A stretch of DNA of 10,361 bases from an uncultured Lachnospiraceae bacterium (GTDB lineage Bacteria > Bacillota > Clostridia > Lachnospirales > Lachnospiraceae), in the NCBI GenBank assembly GCA_905236925.1, contig CAJOQS010000251.1, positions 1 through 10,361 on the forward strand. Reading direction: 5' to 3'. The notes under the pieces were generated by a model, which ran no database searches, was not told the origin of the DNA, and saw nothing but the letters and a program-made list of their open reading frames with translations. The position numbers and the translations under genes are program-made. Positions 1-5,879 of the stretch are shown one piece after another. Within the stretch, counting starts at the first letter, position 1, and each line of letters begins with the position of its first letter.

Positions 1-90
1 GAGAAGTTCATCGGTCTGGGTGCTTCAAGGCTCGGAACCTCGAGACTCGTTAAGATCGCCAAGGCAGAGGCGAACGTGACCGGATATTGA
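1..90 (+). CDS. deoC: Deoxyribose-phosphate aldolase, C-terminal end (partial)
   Basis: The window opens inside this gene; only the last 29 residues and the TGA stop are present. The piece reads EKFIGLGASRLGTSRLVKIA and ends in TGY. The GASRLGTSR stretch matches the phosphate-binding loop near the C-terminus of bacterial DeoC. DeoC splits 2-deoxyribose-5-phosphate into glyceraldehyde-3-phosphate and acetaldehyde in the cytoplasm, the last step of deoxynucleoside breakdown. The catalytic lysines lie upstream of the window and cannot be checked. A cytidine deaminase gene follows 41 bases later, a common partner in deo-type clusters, which supports the call. The call rests on a short piece, so it is good but not certain. 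Confidence 0.8.
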   Translation, partial: EKFIGLGASRLGTSRLVKIAKAEANVTGY

Positions 91-115
91 TCCCGGGGCA
101 TGTCGCTATCAATCT

Positions 116-123
116 GAAAGGGG
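116..123 (+). promoter_or_regulatory. Ribosome binding site deciding the cdd start
   Basis: GAAAGGGG at 116-123 sits 8 bases before the ATG at 132. The in-frame TTG at 87 overlaps the deoC stop and has no such site. The in-frame ATG at 225, where homology to the family begins, has none either. This supports 132 as the start. Confidence 0.65.
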
Positions 124-131
124 CATACATT

Positions 132-647
132 ATGGAAGAATATAAGGAAAACTATGATCTTCCCGCAAAAACAACGGGAACCGCTCTTAAGGGACAGGGC
201 AACACCTCGCCCGCGCTTGACAGAATGACCGATCTTATGTGCAGGGAGCTCATCAACAGAGCGATCAAGATGCAGAAGAGGTCCTACGCGCCCTATTCAC
301 ACTGGAATGTAGGCGCGGCTCTTCTTGCAAAGGACGGAACGATATTCGGCGGATGCAATATCGAGAATGCGGCCTATACTCCTACCAACTGCGCCGAGCG
401 CACGGCATTTTTCAAGGCTGTCAGCGAGGGCGTAAAGGAATTTGTGGGCATTGCGATCGTGGGCGGAGCCGATTATACGATCAAGGACTTTTGCGCGCCC
501 TGCGGCGTGTGCAGGCAGGTCATGATGGAGTTCTGCGATCCCAAGAAGTTCTGCATAATCCTCGCGAGAAGCGAGGATGACTATGCGGTCTACACTCTCG
601 AGGAGCTGCTCCCGATGGGCTTCGGACCCAAGAGTCTCGCACCGTAA
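132..647 (+). CDS. cdd: Cytidine deaminase with N-terminal extension
   Basis: This zinc enzyme converts cytidine and deoxycytidine to uridine and deoxyuridine in the cytoplasm, as part of pyrimidine salvage. With the start at 132 it has 171 residues. The family signature is complete: GGCNIENAAYTPT (about 73-85) for ribose binding, C87-A88-E89 with the first zinc cysteine and the catalytic glutamate, and PCGVC (123-127) with the other two zinc cysteines. The usual homotetrameric enzyme is about 130 residues and begins near residue 32 here (MTDLMCREL). The first 31 residues are therefore an extra hydrophilic segment of unknown role. The gene follows deoC and probably shares its transcript. No convincing terminator was seen between its stop and the promoter at 688. 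Function is secure; the exact start is less so. Confidence 0.93.
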   Translation: MEEYKENYDLPAKTTGTALKGQGNTSPALDRMTDLMCRELINRAIKMQKRSYAPYSHWNVGAALLAKDGTIFGGCNIENAAYTPTNCAERTAFFKAVSEGVKEFVGIAIVGGADYTIKDFCAPCGVCRQVMMEFCDPKKFCIILARSEDDYAVYTLEELLPMGFGPKSLAP

Positions 648-676
648 GCGGGGGCGTGACAAATTATGTGATTAGC

Positions 677-706
677 TTCGTGAATACTTGTTTTTGGGTA
701 CACGAA
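677..706 (+). promoter_or_regulatory. Inverted repeat around the -35 box, candidate operator
   Basis: TTCGTG (677-682) and CACGAA (701-706) are perfect inverted arms. Inner trinucleotides TAC (685-687) and GTA (698-700) add to the symmetry. The arms bracket the -35 box of the transporter promoter, with centres 24 bases apart. This placement suits a repressor site. The CGAA core recalls Bacillus PurR boxes, but the match is too short to name a regulator. Confidence 0.35.
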
Positions 707-716
707 ATGCTATAAT
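688..716 (+). promoter_or_regulatory. Sigma-A type promoter for the nucleoside transporter operon
   Basis: The -35 box is TTGTTT at 688-693 and the -10 box is a perfect TATAAT at 711-716, with a 17-base spacer. TG at 708-709 gives an extended -10. Transcription should begin near 722-723, leaving a leader of about 64 bases before the binding-protein gene. Confidence 0.8.
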
Positions 717-721
717 ATCAC

Positions 722-765
722 TTCGCAGGGAAAATATCCGGCCCGCGGGCGGGATGTCCTGCGAA
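722..765 (+). promoter_or_regulatory. Long hairpin at the 5' end of the transporter mRNA
   Basis: TTCGCAGG (722-729) pairs perfectly with CCTGCGAA (758-765). After a four-base GAAA bulge (730-733), ATATCC (734-739) pairs with GGATGT (752-757) with one GU wobble. A G/G mismatch (740, 751) then leads to a three-pair GC tip (741-743 with 748-750) closed by CGCG. The hairpin begins at the predicted start of transcription and ends 7 bases before the AGGAGG ribosome site. No U-tract follows, so it is not an intrinsic terminator. It could stabilise the 5' end or bind a regulator; it matches no riboswitch class I know. Confidence 0.5.
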
Positions 766-786
766 ATTATCTAGGAGGAAACAGTA

Positions 787-1866
787 ATGAAAAAAGTTTT
801 ATCACTCGTGCTTGCTCTTTGCATGATCCTTTCACTTTGCGCATGCAAAAGCAGCGAAAAGACGTCATCCGACGGATACGAGATCGCTCTTGTAACCGAC
901 GTTGGAAACATCGATGACAAGTCCTTCAACCAGGGCGCTTGGGAAGGCGTTGAGAAGTATGCGAAGGACAACAAGAAGACCTACAGTTACTATCGTCCCT
1001 CTGAGGACTCAACCGAGGCCCGTGTAGAGACCATCAAGCAGGCTATCGACAAGGGAGCTAAGGTTGTTGTCTGCCCCGGCTACTTATTTGAGGATGCCAT
1101 CTACACCGTACAGGATCAGTTCTCGAACGTTCAGTTCCTGCTTCTTGACGGCGAGCCCCACGATGCTGATTACGCTAACTACAAGACCGCCAGCAACACT
1201 CACAACATCCTTTACAAGGAAGAGCAGGCCGGCTATCTTGCAGGTTACGCAGCAGTTAAGGAAGGCTACCGCAAGCTTGGTTTCTTAGGCGGTATGGCAG
1301 TTCCCGCAGTTATCCGTTACGGCTACGGCTTCGTTCAGGGTGCTAACGCAGCAGCTGAGGAGCTCGGCGTAACAGGCGATGTTTCGATGAAGTACTGGTA
1401 CTGCGGCGGTTTCGCTCCCACAGACGACATCAAGACCAAGATGAGCGGCTGGTACACCGACGGAACAGAAGTTATCTTCTCATGCGGCGGCGGTATCTAC
1501 CTTTCATGTACAGCAGCTGCTGAGGCAGCAGGCAAGAAGGTTATCGGCGTTGACGTTGACCAGTCTGCTGAATCCGCAACCATCATCACTTCCGCTATGA
1601 AGGAGCTTGCAAACTCTGTAGTTCTTGCTCTTACCGATCTTTACAAGAATAACGGAACCTGGCCCGCAGACCTTGCAGGCAAGACCGCTGTTCTCGGTGC
1701 TGTTGAGGGCTGCGTAGGTCTTCCTACCGCTACATGGAGCATGAAGAACTTCACTGTTGACGAGTACAAGGCTCTCTTCGAGAAGGTTAAGAACGGAATC
1801 ATCACAATCTCGAACGCTTCAGATGCAGCGCCCGCAGTTACAATTTCCGTTGATTACCAGAACTGA
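787..1866 (+). CDS. nupN: BMP/PnrA-family nucleoside-binding lipoprotein of an ABC transporter
   Basis: This is the extracellular substrate-binding subunit, anchored to the membrane by lipid, that hands nucleosides to the permeases encoded downstream. The start is fixed by AGGAGG at 773-778, 8 bases ahead. Residues 1-19 form a lipoprotein signal with lipobox LCAC; Cys20 would be the lipidated first mature residue. Family motifs are clear: VTDVGNIDDKSFNQG (36-50), EEQAGYLAGYAA (145-156), GFLGGM and the following VIRYGYGFVQGANA stretch (165-188), and VIGVDVDQS (252-260). At 359 residues the length is typical. The ATPase and permease order matches Bacillus nupNOPQ, a guanosine importer, so nucleoside uptake is likely; which nucleosides bind cannot be read from the sequence. 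A terminator after the gene suggests it is made in excess over the membrane subunits. The symbol is given by analogy. Confidence 0.92.
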   Translation: MKKVLSLVLALCMILSLCACKSSEKTSSDGYEIALVTDVGNIDDKSFNQGAWEGVEKYAKDNKKTYSYYRPSEDSTEARVETIKQAIDKGAKVVVCPGYLFEDAIYTVQDQFSNVQFLLLDGEPHDADYANYKTASNTHNILYKEEQAGYLAGYAAVKEGYRKLGFLGGMAVPAVIRYGYGFVQGANAAAEELGVTGDVSMKYWYCGGFAPTDDIKTKMSGWYTDGTEVIFSCGGGIYLSCTAAAEAAGKKVIGVDVDQSAESATIITSAMKELANSVVLALTDLYKNNGTWPADLAGKTAVLGAVEGCVGLPTATWSMKNFTVDEYKALFEKVKNGIITISNASDAAPAVTISVDYQN

Positions 1867-1884
1867 TAATTAATTAAACTGACA

Positions 1885-1930
1885 GGAGGATGTTGCAACT
1901 GAATAATTGCAGCATCCTCCGTATTTTTTT
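1885..1930 (+). terminator. Intrinsic terminator inside the transporter operon
   Basis: GGAGGATGTTGCAA (1885-1898) pairs with TTGCAGCATCCTCC (1907-1920) through 14 pairs, one of them GU, around an 8-base loop. Seven T residues follow at 1924-1930. The next gene has no promoter of its own that I could see, so this is probably a leaky terminator. It would cut transcription of the ATPase and permease genes relative to the lipoprotein gene. Confidence 0.85.
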
Positions 1931-1936
1931 ACGGAG
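1917..1936 (+). promoter_or_regulatory. Alternative hairpin covering the ATPase ribosome site
   Basis: CTCCGTA (1917-1923) is the perfect reverse complement of TACGGAG (1930-1936), with a T6 loop. The downstream arm contains GGAG of the ribosome site (GGAGAGG, 1933-1939) for the gene starting at 1948. The upstream arm uses the last four bases of the terminator stem, so the full versions of the two hairpins exclude each other. Confidence 0.45.
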
Positions 1937-1947
1937 AGGTTTGGGGT

Positions 1948-3492
1948 ATGAGCGATTATGTAATTGAAATGTTGAACATTACTAAGCGGTTCCCGGGAAT
2001 CGTGGCTAATGACAACATCACCCTTCAGCTGAAGAAGGGCGAAGTCCATGCGCTGCTCGGAGAAAACGGCGCAGGCAAATCTACACTCATGAGTGTTCTG
2101 TTCGGACTGTATCAGCCTGAGGAGGGCTGCATCAAGAAGAACGGCGAAGTCGTAAGGATCAACGATCCCAACGACGCCAACGCACTTCATATCGGTATGG
2201 TTCACCAGCATTTCAAGCTGGTAGAGTGTTTTACCGTTCTGGATAACATCATTCTGGGCGTTGAGCCCAACAGGTTCGGCTTCCTTCAGAAGAAGGAGGC
2301 TCGTCAGCGTGTTATTGAATTAAGCGAAAAATACGGCCTCAAGGTTGATCCTGATGCCTTAATAGAAGATATATCCGTGGGAATGCAGCAGCGTGTCGAG
2401 ATACTGAAGATGCTCTACAGGGAGAACGAGATCCTCATTTTCGACGAGCCTACGGCAGTCCTTACACCTCAGGAGATCGACGAACTCATGGAGATCATGC
2501 GCGGCTTTAAGGCCGAGGGCAAGTCGATCCTGTTCATCACGCACAAATTGAACGAGATAATGGCGGTCGCGGATCGCTGCACGGTACTCCGCAAGGGCAA
2601 ATACATGGGTACCGTTGATGTCGCGAACACCACCAAGGAAGAGCTTTCCCGCATGATGGTAGGCCGCAATGTCAATTTCAAGGTCGACAAGGAGGACCGC
2701 GAGCCCGGTCAGCTTGTCTTCAAGGCCGAGCATGTATCCGTACCCTCCAGGCTCCATAAGAAGAACGCCGTCAATGACGTTTCTCTTGAAGTGCACGCAG
2801 GCGAGATCGTATGTCTCGCGGGTATCGAGGGCAACGGACAGACCGAGTTCGTACAGGGCATCACCGGTCTTTCAAAGCTTTCCGGCGGACGTCTTGAGCT
2901 TCTCGGCAAGGATATCACGAACGCTTCGATCCGTGAGAAGTCCATGATGGGAATGAGCCACATCCCCGAGGACAGACATAAGCACGGACTCGTCCTTGAT
3001 TATTCGCTTGAGGAGAATCTCGTTCTGCAGCAGTACTGGGAGCCCCGCTTCCAGCACAACGGCTTTATCAACAAAAAGGCTGTGCGCGAGTATGCAGAAA
3101 AGCTGATCGATGAATTCGACGTGCGCAGCGGACAGGGACCCATCACGACCGCAAGGAGCATGTCGGGCGGCAACCAGCAGAAGGCGATTATCGCGCGCGA
3201 GATAAGCAAGGGACCCGAGCTCCTCGTTGCGGTTCAGCCCACACGAGGACTGGATGTCGGTGCCATCGAATACATCCATAAGCAGCTCGTCCGCGAAAGG
3301 GATGAGGGCAAGGCTGTACTTCTGGTTTCCCTCGAGCTGGATGAGGTTATGAACGTCAGCGACAGGATACTTGTTATGTACGAGGGCGAGATCGTCGGAG
3401 AATTCGATCCGAAGACCGTTACCGTTCAGGAGCTCGGCTTGTATATGGCCGGAGCCAAGAGACAGGATGGAAAGGAGGACGCGAAGAAATGA
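1948..3492 (+). CDS. nupO: Nucleoside ABC transporter ATPase with two nucleotide-binding domains
   Basis: This cytoplasmic subunit powers uptake through the two permeases that follow. Its 514 residues hold two tandem ABC domains. Domain 1 has Walker A GENGAGKS (38-45), the family's VGMQQ signature (144-148), Walker B ILIFDEPTA (162-170) and switch H199. Domain 2 has a degenerate Walker A, GIEGNGQTE (292-300) without the lysine, a full SGGNQQ signature (406-411), AVQPTRGLD (428-436) in place of a normal Walker B, and S461 in place of the switch histidine. This pattern is usual for the NupO/RbsA/MglA type. By inference one composite site (Walker A/B of domain 1 with the signature of domain 2) does most ATP hydrolysis. 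The ribosome site GGAGAGG (1933-1939) lies 8 bases before the ATG and can be masked by a hairpin. The stop overlaps the next start as ATGA. Confidence 0.95.
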   Translation: MSDYVIEMLNITKRFPGIVANDNITLQLKKGEVHALLGENGAGKSTLMSVLFGLYQPEEGCIKKNGEVVRINDPNDANALHIGMVHQHFKLVECFTVLDNIILGVEPNRFGFLQKKEARQRVIELSEKYGLKVDPDALIEDISVGMQQRVEILKMLYRENEILIFDEPTAVLTPQEIDELMEIMRGFKAEGKSILFITHKLNEIMAVADRCTVLRKGKYMGTVDVANTTKEELSRMMVGRNVNFKVDKEDREPGQLVFKAEHVSVPSRLHKKNAVNDVSLEVHAGEIVCLAGIEGNGQTEFVQGITGLSKLSGGRLELLGKDITNASIREKSMMGMSHIPEDRHKHGLVLDYSLEENLVLQQYWEPRFQHNGFINKKAVREYAEKLIDEFDVRSGQGPITTARSMSGGNQQKAIIAREISKGPELLVAVQPTRGLDVGAIEYIHKQLVRERDEGKAVLLVSLELDEVMNVSDRILVMYEGEIVGEFDPKTVTVQELGLYMAGAKRQDGKEDAKK

Positions 3493-4742
3493 AAAACTTT
3501 TTCAAAAGCAGGACATTTATAAATATCCTTGCGTCCGTCCTCTCGATCGTTGCGGGTCTTATTATCGGTTTTATCCTGCTGATCGTATTCAATCCGCCTT
3601 ACGCTTTAGGCGGACTTAAAAGCATAGTTACCGCGGGCTTCTCACGTGCGGATAAGCTTGCAAAGGTTCTCTATCAGGCGGCGCCTCTGATCATGACGGG
3701 TCTTTCGGTTGGCTTTGCCTTCAAGACAGGTCTGTTCAATATCGGTGCCACCGGACAGTATACCGTAGGAGCCTTCTGTGCTCTTGTTTGCGGAATCCAG
3801 TTCCAGCTTCCCTGGTGGGTATGCCTTATCGCGGCCATGATAGGCGGCGCGGTATGGGGCTTCATCCCCGGCATCTGCAAGGCGCTGTTCAACGTAAACG
3901 AGGTTATTACCTCGATCATGTTCAACTGGCTCGGCCTGTTCATGGTAAACCTGCTTCTGAACAACATGCCCGTTATGCTGGCTGATTACTGGGGGGCCTC
4001 CAACAAGGACCGCACGGGGGCGCTCGCGTCCGCGAATCCCTCAGCCATAATCCCGAAGGCGGGGCTTGACGGGCTTCTCGGTTCGAACTACATGAATATC
4101 TCGATCTTTATAGCGGTCATTATCGCTGTGATCATCTACATCATCCTTGAAAAGAGAACCTTCGGATATGAGCTGAAGGCCTGCGGCTTCAACAAAGATG
4201 CGAGCATTTACGCAGGCATCAACGCGAAGAGGAATATCGTTCTTTCGATGGTAATCGCAGGTGCTCTTTCGGGTATCGGCGGCGGTATCTATTATCTGAG
4301 CGGAACCGCGCAGTACACTATCGTAAAGTCACTGCTGTCCATGGGCTTCAACGGTATCCCCGTTGCCCTGCTCGGAGCTTCGAGCCCGATAGGGATCATT
4401 TTCGCGGCGATCTTCATTTCCTACATTCAGGTCGGCGGTGAAGCGCTTCAGCCTGAATACGCGAAGGAGATCATTGATATCATCATAGCCGTTATCATCT
4501 ATCTTTCCGCGTTCTCTCTTTTGGTAAAGAACATTCTCGGAAAGGTTATGAAGGGCGATACGAGCAATGTTAACGACGAAGGCACTGCTCCGCCCTCCGT
4601 TTCCGTCGCCGCAGCAACCGGAAAGCCTGCCGGACAGACGGCGGGGGAGGCAGCCGGGGAAGCTGCCGGTGAGGTTGTAAATACTTCTCCGGGTATCGAT
4701 CACGGAGAAATCGCAGTACCTGAGAGAGGGGGTGAGCAGTAA
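3489..4742 (+). CDS. nupP: Nucleoside ABC transporter permease with Ala/Gly/Glu-rich C-terminal tail
   Basis: This is one of the two membrane subunits forming the nucleoside channel (BPD_transp_2 family). It overlaps the ATPase gene by four bases (ATGA) and has AGGAGG at 3473-3478. Hydrophobic segments lie at about 12-34, 63-80, 92-104, 109-128, 141-159, 203-220, 250-270, 285-314 and 327-349. Family motifs include FKTGLFNIGATGQYTVGAF (78-96), NVNEVITSIMFNW (135-147) and LKACGFNKDASIYAGIN (229-245), the last resembling the coupling loop that contacts the ATPase. The length of 417 exceeds the roughly 350 usual for such permeases. The excess is a polar tail from about 354 to 417 containing AGEAAGEAAGEV (385-396). 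The tail's function is unknown; the reading frame stays open through it to the next gene, so it appears translated. Confidence 0.92.
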   Translation: MKNFFKSRTFINILASVLSIVAGLIIGFILLIVFNPPYALGGLKSIVTAGFSRADKLAKVLYQAAPLIMTGLSVGFAFKTGLFNIGATGQYTVGAFCALVCGIQFQLPWWVCLIAAMIGGAVWGFIPGICKALFNVNEVITSIMFNWLGLFMVNLLLNNMPVMLADYWGASNKDRTGALASANPSAIIPKAGLDGLLGSNYMNISIFIAVIIAVIIYIILEKRTFGYELKACGFNKDASIYAGINAKRNIVLSMVIAGALSGIGGGIYYLSGTAQYTIVKSLLSMGFNGIPVALLGASSPIGIIFAAIFISYIQVGGEALQPEYAKEIIDIIIAVIIYLSAFSLLVKNILGKVMKGDTSNVNDEGTAPPSVSVAAATGKPAGQTAGEAAGEAAGEVVNTSPGIDHGEIAVPERGGEQ

Positions 4743-5737
4743 TGTCGTGGGCTAATATCCTTGCGGATCTTCTGGGAGCTACAGTTCTTTTTGCGGTACC
4801 GCTCCTTCTGGTTGCACTTGGCGGTATGTTCTCCGAGCGAAGCGGCGTTATCAACATCGCGCTCGAAGGTATCATGGTGGTCGGTGCTCTTTGCAGCTGC
4901 CTGACCCTTATAGGACTTGACAAGTCCGGTTTCGGCAAGGCGCATCCCCAGCTCGGAATGCTCATAGCAATTCTTGTGGCTGCGGCATCCGGCGCGGTGT
5001 TCTCACTGATGCTGGCTTTTGCGTCGATCAACCTCAGAGCTGACCAGACGATCGGCGGTACTGCACTCAATATGCTGGCTCCCGCGTTTGCGATCGTTCT
5101 TACATGGGCAGTTCAGGGACAGGGACAGACAACGATCCTTATCCCGACCTGGACCAGGATCACACAGGACAATTTCGGGATCGAGAGAGCGGACACGTTC
5201 TTCCAGAACCTTGTATTCAAGAGCTTCTACCTGACTACCGTTGTTGCGATAGTACTCTTTATTGCGGCATATGTGCTGCTCTACAAGACCAGGTTCGGAC
5301 TGAGGCTTCGTTCCTGCGGCGAGCATCCGCAGGCTGCCGATTCCGTGGGCATCAATGTTTTCAGGATGAGATACGCGGGCGTGATCATCTCGGGCATTCT
5401 CGGCGGTATCGGAGGTCTGGCCTTCACGGTTGCCGCCGGATCGGGATTCCAGTCGTCGGTTGCCGGCTACGGTTTCCTCGCACTTGCCGTAATGATCTTC
5501 GGTAACTGGAAGCCCCTCAGCATATTGGGCGCATCGCTGTTCTTCGCGCTGTTCAAGGTTATCGGCTCCTACAGCGACAGTATTCCTTTCCTTCCGAGCT
5601 TTAAGAGCGTCAAGGCGAGTGAATATATTTACCTTATGCTTCCGTATATCGTTACGATGATCGTGCTGATCCTTACCTCGAAGAAATCACGCGCTCCGAA
5701 GGCGGAGGGTATCCCTTACGACAAGGGAATGCGCTGA
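4742..5737 (+). CDS. nupQ: Nucleoside ABC transporter permease, second subunit
   Basis: This is the partner membrane subunit of the preceding permease. The start shares one base with the previous stop (TAATG), and GAGGGGGTG (4726-4734) serves as ribosome site, so translation is probably coupled. The 331-residue length is slightly above the family norm of about 310-320. Characteristic motifs are FSERSGVINIALEGIM (30-45), LRADQTIGGTALNMLA (98-113) and the cytoplasmic loop FGLRLRSCGEHPQAADSVGI (185-204), which should dock on the ATPase. Hydrophobic segments include about 10-28, 42-58, 70-93, 105-123, 163-180, 210-231, 243-270 and 295-312. A short basic C-terminal tail ends the protein. No convincing terminator was seen before the next promoter, so some read-through into the nucleotidase gene is possible. 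Confidence 0.94.
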   Translation: MSWANILADLLGATVLFAVPLLLVALGGMFSERSGVINIALEGIMVVGALCSCLTLIGLDKSGFGKAHPQLGMLIAILVAAASGAVFSLMLAFASINLRADQTIGGTALNMLAPAFAIVLTWAVQGQGQTTILIPTWTRITQDNFGIERADTFFQNLVFKSFYLTTVVAIVLFIAAYVLLYKTRFGLRLRSCGEHPQAADSVGINVFRMRYAGVIISGILGGIGGLAFTVAAGSGFQSSVAGYGFLALAVMIFGNWKPLSILGASLFFALFKVIGSYSDSIPFLPSFKSVKASEYIYLMLPYIVTMIVLILTSKKSRAPKAEGIPYDKGMR

Positions 5738-5772
5738 TCGGGGATGACCCTTAAAAAGCCGTAAAGAAAAAG

Positions 5773-5802
5773 TTGAATTAATTATATTGATAGTGATATA
5801 AT
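5773..5802 (+). promoter_or_regulatory. Sigma-A type promoter for the 5'-nucleotidase gene
   Basis: The -35 box is TTGAAT (5773-5778) and the -10 box is a perfect TATAAT (5797-5802), with an 18-base spacer. TG at 5794-5795 makes an extended -10. An AT-rich inverted repeat, ATTATAT (5781-5787) and ATATAAT (5796-5802), overlies the -10. Transcription would start near 5808. Confidence 0.75.
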
Positions 5803-5858
5803 GAGTGGCGTTCTGAACCCAATCGCCGGAAAGCGGCTGAATGGAGGGACAAATAACA

Positions 5859-5879
5859 ATGGAAGAGTTTTTTAAGTAA
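5859..5879 (+). CDS. Six-codon leader ORF coupled to the nucleotidase gene
   Basis: ATG at 5859 opens a short ORF encoding MEEFFK. Its TAA stop (5877-5879) shares one base with the ATG of the nucleotidase gene (TAATG). The best ribosome site in the leader, GGAGGG at 5843-5848, is 10 bases from this ATG but 30 bases from the nucleotidase ATG. Ribosomes would therefore be expected to load here and re-initiate downstream. The peptide is too short for homology to say anything. A weaker GGAAGAG (5861-5867) lies 11 bases before the main start and could also be used directly, so translation of the mini-ORF is inferred. Confidence 0.45.
   Translation: MEEFFK

Noticed and set aside
87..131. Upstream TTG start for cytidine deaminase at 87, overlapping the deoC stop
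   Set aside because: No ribosome site precedes it, and a good one serves the ATG at 132.
722..786. Purine riboswitch in the transporter leader
   Set aside because: The leader is about 64 bases and lacks the three-way junction and conserved loops of that class.
5738..5772. Possible terminator after the second permease (GGG, five bases, CCC)
   Set aside because: The stem is only three pairs and no T-tract follows.
5781..5802. ATTATAT/ATATAAT inverted repeat over the nucleotidase -10 as a firm operator
   Set aside because: The arms consist only of A and T and one is mostly the -10 box itself, so chance symmetry is likely; noted only within the promoter entry.
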